From CALDOK01 sp964481655 (GTDB lineage Bacteria; Myxococcota_A; UBA796; JAFGLY01), in contig CAYZVO010000002.1 in NCBI GenBank assembly GCA_964481655.1, positions 62,001 through 126,000 on the forward strand: 64,000 bases of DNA. The letters are read 5' to 3'. Below the pieces are notes generated by a model. The model was not told where the DNA came from and made no database searches. It saw only the letters and a program-made list of their open reading frames with translations. Both the position numbers and the translations under genes were made by a program. Below, in pieces: positions 17,476-26,821 of this stretch (its first letter is position 1; each line of letters opens with the position of its first letter).

Positions 17476-17790
17476 GGTGTCCTCCGAACGAGGGAGTGAG
17501 TGGGAGCCCCAATTGAACCGGTCCAGAGGGGACGCACCCATGCGATCCGTCAGGTTGCGCCGGCCCTTTTGGGTGGTTCACAGGGCCCGTGAGAGGGGTC
17601 AGGGAGCCTGCCGGAAAGCCGCCTGTCGAAGATCTGTACACCCCCCTCGTCGCCCCGCGGTCCGTGAGCATCGAGGGACTCTTTCGGGGGTCGGCGCCCC
17701 GCCTGTGGTGGGCTCCCGGGCTCTCGGGGCCCACGCGCCATGACCTGTGCGACATGGCATCCGTCATGGTTCGCGGACTATGCTCGGCCC
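17476..17790. other. Divergent intergenic region (315 bp)
   Basis: It lies between the regulator operon (minus) and the membrane protein gene (plus) and must hold both promoters. On the plus side there is a TATGCT box at 17779. A short inverted repeat, GCCATG (17738-17743) and CATGGC (17754-17759), spaced by ten bases, sits just upstream and could be an operator. I see no ORF with a ribosome binding site, no tRNA and no clear -35 element. Confidence 0.5.
17779..17784 (+). promoter_or_regulatory. Candidate -10 box of a leaderless promoter
   Basis: TATGCT followed by six bases and then the ATG at 17791. Transcription would begin at or within a base of the start codon, giving a leaderless mRNA; no Shine-Dalgarno sequence is present. 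The same spacing recurs at 21604 and 24998. Confidence 0.5.
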
Positions 17791-20709
17791 ATGCGTCCCC
17801 TGCGACCCTGGATCCCGACGGCGCTGTTGCTCGTCCTGCTGCTCGCGCTGACCGGTGGGAGCGTCTGGTTGCATCCCGCGACCCGGCAGCTCGGTAGCGG
17901 CGCCAGCGAGGGCCCGATCCACCTGTGGTCGCTGTGGGTGGCCGCCGAGGGCCTGTTCAGCTCCGGCCCGCTGCTGCGGATCGCGCCGGAGGTGGCCTTC
18001 CCGGATGGCTTCGCCGCCCACCTGATGGATCCAGTCAGCCTGCTGCTGTTCCTGCCCGGCTTCCTGCTCGGTGGCGGTGGTGCGGCCGGGGCCTCCCTCG
18101 GCTGGAACCTGCTGCACGCCGGCGCGGTGCTCATCGCGGGGCTGGGCGCCTACCGCCTGGCGCGGGTGCTGGACCCGGATCCCGACAGCTCACCCTGGAC
18201 CGCGGCGCTGATGGTCGCCGGGGTGGCCGGCGGCAGCTTCCTGCTCTCCCATCCCTGGTTCGGGCGCACCGAGCTGCTGGCCCTGGTGCTCATGCCCCTC
18301 CACCTCGCGCTGCTGCTGCCCTGGGTGCGCGGCGACGGGGGCTGGCGGACGGGCCTGGGGGCCGGCCTGCTGCTCGGCGGTGTGGCCCTGGGGGGCGGCT
18401 ACGCGGGGGTCTTCGCCCTGCTGCTCGAGCTGCCCCTGGGGCTGTGGCTGCTGGCTGTGTCCCGGCAGCGGCGGCGGGTCCTGGGGCGGCTGGCGCTGGT
18501 GGCCGGGATCGCGCTGCTGCTGGCTTCACCGGCGGTGCTGGCGCTGCTGGCCTATCCGCCCCTGTCCTTCGGCTCCTTGAGCGATCCTGCCCAGTTCACC
18601 GTGCCGTCGCTCACGCCGGGGCAGCTGGCCTGGGTCCTGCGCCTCGAGCGCCCTGGGGCGGGGGCGCTGTTGATGGACCAGCCGGTCTACCCGGGGGTGG
18701 TGCTGCTGGCCCTGGCGGGGATCGGCGCGGCGCTGCGGCCCCGCCGAGCGCTGCTGTGGCTGTTGCTGGGGCTGTGGCTGCTGGTGTTGGCCCTGGGGCG
18801 GGAGCTGGAGCTGGGTGGTGGCGAGGCCCTGCCCCTGCCCGCCGCCCTGCTGGCCTGGCTCGTGCCGGCGCTGGCCTACATCAAGTTCTGGAGCCGGCTG
18901 GGGATCCTCGTGCCCCTGCCCCTGGCGGTGGCCGCCGGCCTGGGCCTGGCCGCGATGCTGAGGCGCTGTCCCTCGCGGCTGCGGCCGGTGCTGGGGCTCG
19001 TGCTGGTGGCCGCGGTGCTGGCGGACCAGGCGACCTGGCCCCGGCCGTGGGCGCCGCGCCCGGCCTTCGAGGCGGCCATGCCGGCGGAGCTCGGCGCCAC
19101 CATCGACGCGCTGCCTCCAGGCGCGCTGATGCACCTGCCCCTCGAGGTCCCCACGGCCGAGGGGCAGCTGCTCGAGACCGGCTTCTCGATCCTCTGGTCC
19201 CGGCAGCACGACCGGGCGGTGACCGCCACGCCGGCGGAGCATGGAGATCAGCTGCTCCAGCGCAGCAACCTGGCCCGCTTCGCGGTGAACCTCCAGGCGG
19301 GGCTCGCCAGCGGGGTGGCCACCAGCCCTGGGGATCTGGTGCGGCCGGGGGCCGACGGCGAGGCCAGCGCGCGGGAGGCCGGCTGCCTGCGCCGGGACGC
19401 CGCTGTGCTGGCCGAGCTGGGTCTGGGCGGGCTGGTGCTCCACATCGACCGCCCTGGCGGGCCGGCGCTCGCGGCCGTCCTCGAGGACGCCCTGGGGGGC
19501 CCGACGGTCCGCGGTGACCGCCTGCTGGCCTGGGACCCCGCCGCGGTGACCCTGCGGGAGGGCGACGGGGCCTGCAGCCTGTTCGGCCTGCACCCGGTGG
19601 CCTCCGCTCGCCTCGCGGGCCTCGAAGAGGCCAGCACCCCCAGCGTGCTGCTGCTGGTGGTCCCCGACCCCGACGCCGGGGCCCTCGACGCCCTGCGCCG
19701 CCTCGCGGCACGCGGTGTGCGCTTCGAGGGGGCGCTGCGCAGCGAGGTCGACCTCGAGGCCGACCTGGAGGCGGTGCTGGACGGCGGCGGGCATCCCCTG
19801 CAGCGATCCCTGGCGGAGGCCGGCTACCTCGTTGCGGAGCCCGGTCGCTCCCGGGACAGCGGTGACACACCGGAGCCCGCCCAGATCATCTCCTGGTTGG
19901 CGGCCGCGCCCGACGGACCCTGGCTGGCCGCGGCGACGCTGCGGGGTGGAGGCGCCGAGCTGCCGGCCGTGCTGGACGCCGTGGACGCCATGGGCTCCGA
20001 CGCGCCCATCACGGTCGTCGTGGCTGGCGCTCGGGGTGGCGGGCTGCCCGCCGCGGAGGCGCTGCGGGATCCCCAGCTGGCGGTGGAGCTCGTGGTCGCC
20101 GACCCGGGCCTGGGGGGCGGCTGGGTCGTGGACCGGCCCGTGCAGCTGTCGGACCTGGGGCCTACCCTCCGCGAGCGCGCGGGCCTCGAGCCCGGCAACG
20201 GCGCCCGCGCCCGCTCCCTGGTGCCCCAGCTGCGGGGGGACACGCCGCTGGTCAGCGGCCGGCCCATGCTCGTCGAGGCCCCGGACGGGGTGGCGCTGCG
20301 CACCCCCGGTCACAAGCTCATCGTCACCGACGAGGGGAGCCTGCTGTTCGACCTCGAGGCGGATCCCGGCGAGCTCCACGACCTCGCCGCCGAGCAGCCC
20401 GCGCTCCTGCAGCGGCTCACCCGTCAGCTCGAGGCGCTGCGCGAACCGGCGGCGCTGCCCTCATCGCCGTCGGCCCCTGCGCCGGGCTCCGCCGGGCCCG
20501 CGCACCCCCTGGCGCGCCTCGCCGCCCTCGAGGACGAGCGCGCCGCGCTGCTGGCCGACATCGCCCAGCTCGAGGGGGCGGAGGGAGCCAGCGAGACGCA
20601 GGAGCTCGAGCGGCTTCGGAAGCGGCTGCATGCGCTGGACATCAAGATTCGCCCGCTGCTGAAGGCCCGCGAGGACGCGGGCGGGGGCGGGGCGCCGGGC
20701 CGGCGCTAG
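17791..20709 (+). CDS. Polytopic membrane protein with C-terminal degenerate sulfatase-like region
   Basis: 972 residues from the ATG at 17791; a GTG/ATG further upstream lacks support. The first 430 residues hold about ten hydrophobic segments (for example TALLLVLLLALTGGSVW) resembling GT-C-type or YfhO-like membrane proteins. From about residue 610 the sequence follows the alkaline phosphatase/sulfatase outline: SVLLLVVPDPDAGALDALRR near the start and HKLIVTDEGSLLFDLEADPGELHDLA near the end. The C/S-x-P-x-R nucleophile site and the SDHGE-type metal motif are missing. A coiled coil closes the protein. The extracytoplasmic part may be a pseudoenzyme or binding module. The 3' end overlaps the convergent PhnD-like gene by four bases. 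Confidence 0.75.
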   Translation: MRPLRPWIPTALLLVLLLALTGGSVWLHPATRQLGSGASEGPIHLWSLWVAAEGLFSSGPLLRIAPEVAFPDGFAAHLMDPVSLLLFLPGFLLGGGGAAGASLGWNLLHAGAVLIAGLGAYRLARVLDPDPDSSPWTAALMVAGVAGGSFLLSHPWFGRTELLALVLMPLHLALLLPWVRGDGGWRTGLGAGLLLGGVALGGGYAGVFALLLELPLGLWLLAVSRQRRRVLGRLALVAGIALLLASPAVLALLAYPPLSFGSLSDPAQFTVPSLTPGQLAWVLRLERPGAGALLMDQPVYPGVVLLALAGIGAALRPRRALLWLLLGLWLLVLALGRELELGGGEALPLPAALLAWLVPALAYIKFWSRLGILVPLPLAVAAGLGLAAMLRRCPSRLRPVLGLVLVAAVLADQATWPRPWAPRPAFEAAMPAELGATIDALPPGALMHLPLEVPTAEGQLLETGFSILWSRQHDRAVTATPAEHGDQLLQRSNLARFAVNLQAGLASGVATSPGDLVRPGADGEASAREAGCLRRDAAVLAELGLGGLVLHIDRPGGPALAAVLEDALGGPTVRGDRLLAWDPAAVTLREGDGACSLFGLHPVASARLAGLEEASTPSVLLLVVPDPDAGALDALRRLAARGVRFEGALRSEVDLEADLEAVLDGGGHPLQRSLAEAGYLVAEPGRSRDSGDTPEPAQIISWLAAAPDGPWLAAATLRGGGAELPAVLDAVDAMGSDAPITVVVAGARGGGLPAAEALRDPQLAVELVVADPGLGGGWVVDRPVQLSDLGPTLRERAGLEPGNGARARSLVPQLRGDTPLVSGRPMLVEAPDGVALRTPGHKLIVTDEGSLLFDLEADPGELHDLAAEQPALLQRLTRQLEALREPAALPSSPSAPAPGSAGPAHPLARLAALEDERAALLADIAQLEGAEGASETQELERLRKRLHALDIKIRPLLKAREDAGGGGAPGRR

Positions 20710-21524
20710 CGCCAGGGACGGTGGCGGGCGAGCTGGGCCTGGGCGTGGCGCAGGCTGTCGGCGGCGCCGCCCTCGGCGGGCGCGAAGCGGGATGTGCCGA
20801 ACAGGTCGCGCAGGGCCAGGGCCCCCGCGTCGTCGGCCATCAGCGCCTCGAAGGCCGCCACCATGTCGGCCCGGAGGCGTCGCGAGGTCCCAGGCCAGGC
20901 ACAGACCACGTCCGTGGGGGAGGGGTCCGTGACCATCAGGGGGCGCATGGCGGTGCCGGGGGTGGGGGGCGCGGAGTGCCAGCCGGCGTCGGCGATGGTG
21001 GCTGGGTCGTCGGGGTCGGAGAGGGAGGCGAAGGTGGCGCCCGCGTCGATCTTGCCGTCGGCCACCGCCTGGACCACGGCGCCCTGGGAGCCCACGAAGC
21101 GGGGGGGCGCCGCGATTGTGGCCCCCACCACGGCCAGCTCGGCCGCTCGCAGCACCTAGCCCGCGGCCGAGCGCCGGTGCACGAAGCCCACGGTGCGGCC
21201 CGCGAGCTCCTTGGCGTCGCTCACGGCCGCGTCGTCCCGCACGAACAGGACGCCGTGGTACTGGTCCCGGCCGGCCCGCTCGGCCTGCAGCAGGCAGTGC
21301 ACGCCGGCGTGCTCGGCGAGCTGCCAGCCCTCGACCGGCGGCAGCCAGCCGAAGTCCAGCCGCCCGTCGGCCAGGCCGTCGGCGAGCTCGCTGTAGCTCT
21401 GGTGAACCCGGGGCTCCACGGGGGCCTGCAGCTGGCCTTCGAGGAGCAGGGTGAGTCGGCGGGCGGCACCCGCGCTGGCGCTCGAGGACACCATCGGGAC
21501 GCCGAAGGTGATCAGTGGGGCCAT
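20706..21524 (-). pseudogene. PhnD-like substrate-binding protein interrupted by one in-frame amber codon
   Basis: A 273-codon gene from the ATG at 21524 (AGGAG site upstream) to 20706, read through one TAG at 21156-21158. Both halves are the same reading frame with no indel. The N-terminal half (PLITFGVPMVSSSAS...ADGRLDFGWLPPV) and C-terminal half (GSQGAVVQAVADGKIDAGATF) fit the phosphonate/phosphite-type periplasmic-binding fold. The TAG lies in RRSAAG-stop-VLRAAELA, where this family usually has an aromatic residue in an S-x-G-Y/F context, so a TAC-to-TAG change is likely. No signal peptide or ABC partner genes are present; stand-alone PhnD-like domains can serve as sensors. A sequencing error is possible. 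Confidence 0.75.
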
Positions 21525-21603
21525 CGTCTCGCTCCTGATTCGAGCGATCAACATACCGCCGCTCGGCGGTGGCTGACCACTGTGCTCAGCGCCTGCGGCC
21601 AGG

Positions 21604-21609
21604 TAAGCT
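21604..21609 (+). promoter_or_regulatory. Candidate -10 box of a leaderless promoter
   Basis: TAAGCT, six bases, then the ATG at 21616. No ribosome binding site lies in the gap. The spacing equals that at 17779 and 24998. It sits in the 91-bp divergent region shared with the PhnD-like gene. Confidence 0.45.
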
Positions 21610-21615
21610 CGATGG

Positions 21616-24600
21616 ATGGCCCCCCGCCGCCCCGTCCACCCGACCCACATCGGTCCCTACCCGGTCCTTCGACCCCTGGGAGAAGGGGGCATGGCCCGGG
21701 TCTACGCCGTGGAGGACCCCGCCACCGGGCGGCACCGGGCGGTGAAGCTGCTGACCCAGCGCGGCATGGCCTGGACCCGGTTCGGCCGGGAGTACCGCGC
21801 CCTGGCGCGGCTGGACCACCCGAACATCGTGAAGGTCTACCGCTACGGTGTGGACGAGCACCTGCAGGCCTACCTGGTCATGGAGCTGCTCGACGGGGAT
21901 CCCATCCAGGTCTGGGCCGCCCGCTACGGCGAGCCTGGGGCGCCGGAGCGCAGCGCCGCGGTGGTCCATGCCCTCATCGGCCTCGCCGAGGCTCTGGGCT
22001 ACCTGCACGCCCGGCGCTACATCCACCGGGATCTCAAGTCCAACAACGTGCTGGTGCTCGACGACGGCACCGCCAAGCTGCTGGACTTCGGCGCGACCCG
22101 CGGCATCGGCCCGGACGCCTCGAGCATCACGCGGCTGGGTGAGTTCGTGGGCACCTTCACCTACGCCTCGCCGGAGCAGATCGACGGCGACGACCTGGAC
22201 GAGCGCAGCGACCTGTACTCCCTGGGCGTGCTGGCCTACCGCCTGCTCTGCGGCCGCCCGCCGTTCGAGGCCGACAGCGCGGCGGCCATCTCGCGGATGC
22301 ACTTCGAGCGCAGCCCCGAGCCCCCCCACCAACGGGTGCCGGGCATCCCCGAGCCCCTCTCGCAGCTGGTGCTGACCCTGCTGGCGAAGCGCCCGGAGGA
22401 CCGGGTGCAGTCGGCCCCGGAGCTGGCGGACGCCCTGCGCCTGCTGGCCGGCGATGGTGCCACCGGCCGCTGGGGGGCTGGCCGCGATCCCGGCGCCCCG
22501 CCGCGGCTCACGGGGCGCCGCGGCGCGCGCCAGGCCCTCGAGGCGATGGTCGAGCGGGCTCGCCCGGGGCGTATGGCCCTGATCGTGGGGCGTCCCGGCT
22601 CGGGGCGGGATCGGATGCTGGCCGAGGCCCGGGACGTCGCCGAGGCGGCGGGCTTCGAGCCCTGGAAGGTGCGGATCGCCGATGACGGCGGCCTCGAGCT
22701 GCGGCTCTGGGGCCCCTCCAGCGCCGCCCCCCAGGGCCTGGAGGCCTTCGTCGACGCCATCGACGCCGGCGGGCGGGCGGTGGCCCTGTGCGTGCGCCAC
22801 ATCGAGCGCGCGCCGGCCGCCGGGATCGAGGCCTTGAAGCGCCTGCGGGAGCTGGCGGTGCAGCGCTCGCTGCCACTGCTCGTGTTCGCCTCGGTGCTGG
22901 ACCGGGCGGACAGCGGGTTGCTGCGGCTGGCGTTCATGGACGCCGCGCGCATCGCGCTGCGGCCCCTGACCCGCGGTGAGGTGACCGCCCTGGTCGACGC
23001 CATGGTGGGGGCTGGCGTGGCCTCGCGGCGCACAGCCGGGGCCATCTTCGGCGCCACGGGCGCCCAGCCTGGCTTCGTGGTGCAGGTGGTCCAGGCGATG
23101 GTCGCCGGCTCCCTGTTCGCTCCGGAGCGCACCCCTGTGGGGATCGAGCGGATGCGCGACCGTTCCGAGGGCCGGGTCGTCGTGCCCAAGCCCGTGCGGC
23201 GGGCCCTGGCCCACCAGCTCGGCGCGCTGCCCCAGGCCTCGACCCGCCTGCTCGTGGCCGTCGCCCTGGCAGAGGATGCCGCGGCGCCCGAGGTCGTCCA
23301 GCGGGCCCTGGGCCTCTCCCCGGATCAGCTGCAGGCCACCGTCGGCGCGCTGATCAGGCAGGGCATCCTGGCGGAGCCGGGACCCACCGGGGTGCTCGAG
23401 CTGGCCGTGAAGCTCGCCGCGCCGGCGCTGCTGGACAGGGTCGGGGAGCGCGATCGCGCGCACCTGCTGGAGCGCCTGGCCGAGGCCCTCCCCGGTCCGG
23501 GGCCCAGCCTCGCCGCGGTGGGCATCTTCGCGGCTGCCCGCCGACACGACGAGGCCCAGGACGAGCTGGTGCGCTGCTACCAGGCCAGCCGCACCGGCTT
23601 CGACCTGGCGCAGCAGAGCGTGCTGGTGGGCGAGGTCGTGGGCCGCGCCACCCGGCAGCAGCTGGCCCACCCCACCACCCTGGCCCGGCTGGAGGCCTGC
23701 TGGGCGCGCACCGTGGCGGCGGTGGATCTGGACGACCCCAGGGTCGACGAGGCCCTGGATCGCGCAGAGAAGCTGGTGGTCGCCCCGGACGTGGGCGCCG
23801 AGCTCGCCCTGGAGCGCGCCCGCATCCACGGCCTGCGCGGGGAGGGCCCCGAACAGGAGCGCACCCTGGCTCAGGCCGAGCAGACCCTCGGCCGAGGCGG
23901 GAGCCCGACCTTGCGGCACCACGTGCAGCTGGCCCGCAGCGGCCACGCCCTGCGCGGGGGCTCCCTCGGCGACGCGGAGCAGCGCGCGGTGGGTGCGCTG
24001 GCGCTCGCGACACGCTGTCGCGACCCCCACGGCCAGGGCCGAGCGCGCATCGCCCACGCCGTGTCCCTGCGCGCGCGGGGACGCCTGACCCAGGCCGACG
24101 GACAGCTGGTCGCCGCGCGGGGGCGCCTGTCCAGGGACGCGGACGATCGCTCGGTCTGGCTGGCGGACCTCGAGCGCGCGGCGCTGCTGCGGCTGCAGGG
24201 GCGTTTCTCGGAGTCCCTCGAGCTGCTCGAGCCCCAGCTCGAGCGGGCCCGGGACGCCAGCGACGCCCCCCGCATCCTCTCGCTGCTGCCCGAGTTGGTC
24301 CATGTGGAGCTCGATCTCTACCGCCTCGGTGACGCCCGGGAGCTGTTGGCGGAGCTGGCCGACATGGGCCTGGCCGCCAGGCACCCGGTCTCGGCGGCGG
24401 CCCTGGCCTACGCCCGCGGCCGCCTGGTCCTGGCCTCGGGCGCTCCCGGCCGCGCCGTCGAAGCCCTGGCGGAGGCGGCCTCCGACGCCGACGGCGCTGG
24501 CCTGGTGGTGGCATCCCATCGCCTGCGGGGCTGCCTGGGGCAGGCCCTGGGTATGGTCGGGGACTCCCAGCGCGCGGCCACGGCCTGCCAACAGGCCATC

Positions 24601-24957
24601 GACGGCCTGGCCACCGTCGGACACCTGCCGGCGCTCGCGGAGGCCTGCGCCTGCCGGATGCGGGGGCTGGGGTTCCGCATCGACCCCGCCGTCTGCTTCG
24701 GACCGGTGCTGCCCTGGCTCAACGAGCAGCCCATGCGCCTGGCCCGCATGACCTACCTGCTGGCCTGCGGCACCCACGCAGCGGCCCGCGGAGACGGCCG
24801 GGGCGCCCACTACGCCTACCTGGACGCCCGGGCACTGATGGACGAGATCTCCGAGACCCTGAGCCCCGAGATCCGCGCCGCGTTCCGGGTCCACCCATGG
24901 TTCCGGGAGCTGGCCAAGGGAGACGATCAGGGCAGCGCGTGGAAGGGGCGGCGCTGA
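21616..24957 (+). CDS. Ser/Thr protein kinase with ATPase-like and helical-repeat C-terminal region
   Basis: 1113 residues, no transmembrane segment. Kinase domain 12-275: glycine loop LGEGGMARVY (21-30), Lys44, HRDLKSNN (137-144), DFG (157-159) and the SPEQID activation segment. From about residue 295 follows a region like the NTPase module of multidomain kinases: GRPGSGRD stands where a Walker A would be, but Lys is replaced by Arg and Ser/Thr by Asp, so nucleotide binding there is doubtful. Residues 540-1090 are Leu/Ala-rich helical repeats of TPR type, probably a partner-binding platform. This layout is frequent in myxobacteria. It is a cytoplasmic signalling protein with unknown substrate. 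Confidence 0.93.
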   Translation: MAPRRPVHPTHIGPYPVLRPLGEGGMARVYAVEDPATGRHRAVKLLTQRGMAWTRFGREYRALARLDHPNIVKVYRYGVDEHLQAYLVMELLDGDPIQVWAARYGEPGAPERSAAVVHALIGLAEALGYLHARRYIHRDLKSNNVLVLDDGTAKLLDFGATRGIGPDASSITRLGEFVGTFTYASPEQIDGDDLDERSDLYSLGVLAYRLLCGRPPFEADSAAAISRMHFERSPEPPHQRVPGIPEPLSQLVLTLLAKRPEDRVQSAPELADALRLLAGDGATGRWGAGRDPGAPPRLTGRRGARQALEAMVERARPGRMALIVGRPGSGRDRMLAEARDVAEAAGFEPWKVRIADDGGLELRLWGPSSAAPQGLEAFVDAIDAGGRAVALCVRHIERAPAAGIEALKRLRELAVQRSLPLLVFASVLDRADSGLLRLAFMDAARIALRPLTRGEVTALVDAMVGAGVASRRTAGAIFGATGAQPGFVVQVVQAMVAGSLFAPERTPVGIERMRDRSEGRVVVPKPVRRALAHQLGALPQASTRLLVAVALAEDAAAPEVVQRALGLSPDQLQATVGALIRQGILAEPGPTGVLELAVKLAAPALLDRVGERDRAHLLERLAEALPGPGPSLAAVGIFAAARRHDEAQDELVRCYQASRTGFDLAQQSVLVGEVVGRATRQQLAHPTTLARLEACWARTVAAVDLDDPRVDEALDRAEKLVVAPDVGAELALERARIHGLRGEGPEQERTLAQAEQTLGRGGSPTLRHHVQLARSGHALRGGSLGDAEQRAVGALALATRCRDPHGQGRARIAHAVSLRARGRLTQADGQLVAARGRLSRDADDRSVWLADLERAALLRLQGRFSESLELLEPQLERARDASDAPRILSLLPELVHVELDLYRLGDARELLAELADMGLAARHPVSAAALAYARGRLVLASGAPGRAVEALAEAASDADGAGLVVASHRLRGCLGQALGMVGDSQRAATACQQAIDGLATVGHLPALAEACACRMRGLGFRIDPAVCFGPVLPWLNEQPMRLARMTYLLACGTHAAARGDGRGAHYAYLDARALMDEISETLSPEIRAAFRVHPWFRELAKGDDQGSAWKGRR

Positions 24958-24997
24958 CGGCGGTGCGTCGGAGGCGGCAAGCCCCGGCCCGTTGGAG

Positions 24998-25003
24998 TAT
25001 GCT
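24998..25003 (+). promoter_or_regulatory. Candidate -10 box of a leaderless promoter
   Basis: TATGCT, six bases (TCGGAC), then the ATG at 25010. No Shine-Dalgarno sequence lies between box and start. Box and spacing match the site at 17779 exactly. Confidence 0.5.
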
Positions 25004-25009
25004 TCGGAC

Positions 25010-25573
25010 ATGATGTCTCTGCGCGCCATCCATGCCGTCCCTTTGCTGCTCCTGCTCGCCTGCAAGGGTGACGACGACACTCAGGTCGATGACCAGGCCG
25101 AGGCGCTGCCCGTCGGGCAGCTTCAGGGTGGTGACTACCAGATGTTCACCACCGCGGTCAGCGACGGCTGCCTCGACGGTGCGCTCGAGGCGCTGTTCAT
25201 GCCCGCCGGTCCCGCTGAGCCCCACGCCTTCGAGTATCCGGTCTACATCCCGGGTCTCGCCGACCTGCCCGCCAGCTACTCGGTGGACTTCCGGGAGCCC
25301 TTCGTGGGCATGGACGTCACCGTCAGTCAGCTGGACGAGACCACCCTCGAGGTGGCGGGGAGCACCATGTCCGCGGTGGCCCTGGGTGGCAACACCGGCG
25401 ACTGCGTGGCGGACATGCAGGCCGACGCCCAGCTGTGGGCGGTAGCGACGACCCGCGTCGAGGGCGCGGCGGTCATCGAGGTGCGCGACCCGAGGGGCGC
25501 CGAGGGGCTCTGTCCGGTCTTCGAGGTCGACCCCTGCCAGGTCGAGCTCGAGCTGTCCGGAGAGCTGGACTGA
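25010..25573 (+). CDS. Hypothetical lipoprotein
   Basis: 187 residues from the ATG at 25010 (a second ATG follows at once). The signal peptide ends LLLLLACKGDDD, a lipobox with the acidic +2/+3 residues common in these lipoproteins. The mature protein contains three or four Cys likely to pair (DGCLDG, GDCVAD, GLCPVF, DPCQVE) and no recognised domain. It is monocistronic and preceded by a TATGCT box six bases away. Function unknown; an envelope location is likely. Confidence 0.8.
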   Translation: MMSLRAIHAVPLLLLLACKGDDDTQVDDQAEALPVGQLQGGDYQMFTTAVSDGCLDGALEALFMPAGPAEPHAFEYPVYIPGLADLPASYSVDFREPFVGMDVTVSQLDETTLEVAGSTMSAVALGGNTGDCVADMQADAQLWAVATTRVEGAAVIEVRDPRGAEGLCPVFEVDPCQVELELSGELD

Positions 25574-25670
25574 GCTCCGCGGGCGCGTCCTTCGCAGGGC
25601 GGGACTGAAACGGAACATCGAGCGTCCGATGGGATCGGTGTGGGTTTCCGATCACCCTGATGGAGCGACG

Positions 25671-25847
25671 ATGAACGAGCACCAGGACCTCTTCGAGCAG
25701 GACTACGACCTCGAGATCGAGGACATCGACGACGACGAGCTGGACGACGGGCCGGAGTACGATCTCATCGCCCTGCTCGACGGTGACGACGACGGTCCCT
25801 GCGGACTGAGCGACGCCGAGCTCGCGGTGGTGCAGCGCATCACCTGA
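25671..25847 (+). CDS. Small acidic hypothetical protein
   Basis: 58 residues from the ATG at 25671, preceded by GGAG at a suitable distance. About a third of the residues are Asp or Glu (DYDLEIEDIDDDELDDG), ending GLSDAELAVVQRIT. No transmembrane segment or Cys pair. The acidic tract could bind cations or a basic partner. The frame is clean and has a good start site, but a protein this short remains uncertain. Confidence 0.55.
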   Translation: MNEHQDLFEQDYDLEIEDIDDDELDDGPEYDLIALLDGDDDGPCGLSDAELAVVQRIT

Positions 25848-26044
25848 CGCGCGCCGAGCGCGAGGATGAGCGCGGGCTGTGGTGGCCTCCGGGAAAACCC
25901 TGAGGTCCACGGATCCGGTGGTTCCACCTGTGGATGGGCATGGGGAGGGGATCGTAGGACAACAAACGACAATTGTGGCGCGGTCCTTCGACTACGCTTT
26001 TTCCTGACGGGTTGTCCAAAGACCAAACTGCGTGGAGTGCGTCC

Positions 26045-26743
26045 ATGGGTGCAGACTTCACCCTCGAGCTACGCCGGCTTGCGGGCACGGATCCGCGCTT
26101 CGCGGTGCGCTATTCCTGTCGCAACGGTCGGGCGGTCCTGGGACGCCGGCCGGTGTGGTCTGTGGCCGAGGCGTCCCTGCGCAGCAACGGTCACGCTGAG
26201 GGCGCGAGCGCAGCCGAGCTGCTCCAGGCTGTCTTCGTCTTCGTGGGTTTCGAGCTGGCGGACAACGGCAAGTTCGAGCTGTGGCCCCACGGTGAGCGCG
26301 CCCTGCTCGAGCTGCCGGTGGCCGGCACCTGGGTGACCGTGACCCCGACGCCGGTGCAGGCCCGCCCCTTCTTCTCCCTGGACACCGACGAGCTGGACTT
26401 CGTGCGCCCGTGGAAGGGGCGCCTGCGCGGTGCGCACGCCCCGGAGCCACCGACCGAGCCAGGCATCAGCCGCAGCCGCTGGGAGCGTCCCAGCGTGGAC
26501 GAGCTGGACGAGAGCCTGCTCGTCGACCTCGGCGAGGAGTCCCTCGAGATCCTCCCCATGCCAGCCAGGGCTCCCGCCGTGGCCGCACCCGAAGAACCCG
26601 CGGTGGGGGAGCTGAAGCGCGAGATCGACGACCTCCAGGGGGAGCTGAAAGCGGAGCGCAGCCAGACCCAGAAGCTGCTGGGGCAGGTCCACAAGCTCCA
26701 GGCGGCTGTGGCGGCCTTGGTGTCCCAGGTCAACCGAGGCTGA
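26045..26743 (+). CDS. Hypothetical cytoplasmic protein with C-terminal coiled coil
   Basis: 232 residues from the ATG at 26045, which has GGAG seven bases upstream; an in-frame TTG further 5' is less likely. The first 120 residues form a compact mixed domain (ADFTLELRRLAGTDPRFAVRYSC) that I do not recognise. A Pro/Glu-rich linker leads to a 45-residue coiled coil (GELKREIDDLQGELKAERSQ onward) that should dimerise. A possible -10 element (TACGCT, 25993) lies 50 bases upstream. It lies just before the methylmalonyl-CoA mutase genes, but there is no sign of functional linkage. Confidence 0.7.
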   Translation: MGADFTLELRRLAGTDPRFAVRYSCRNGRAVLGRRPVWSVAEASLRSNGHAEGASAAELLQAVFVFVGFELADNGKFELWPHGERALLELPVAGTWVTVTPTPVQARPFFSLDTDELDFVRPWKGRLRGAHAPEPPTEPGISRSRWERPSVDELDESLLVDLGEESLEILPMPARAPAVAAPEEPAVGELKREIDDLQGELKAERSQTQKLLGQVHKLQAAVAALVSQVNRG

Positions 26744-26821
26744 TCCGGCTCGCCCTCTGGCGCTTGCGACCCTGCGGGGCGGGGGCTAGTCCTCCGAGTC
26801 CCCACGCTCCAGGAAGAGCCC

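Noticed and set aside
21156..21158. The TAG in the PhnD-like gene as a pyrrolysine codon
   Set aside because: Pyrrolysine is essentially confined to methylamine methyltransferases; this family usually has an aromatic residue here, so a point change or base error explains it better.
21586..25080. A 1164-codon antisense frame opposite the Ser/Thr kinase
   Set aside because: Same cause: low-complexity Gln/Gly/Ala-rich product opposite a gene with intact kinase motifs.
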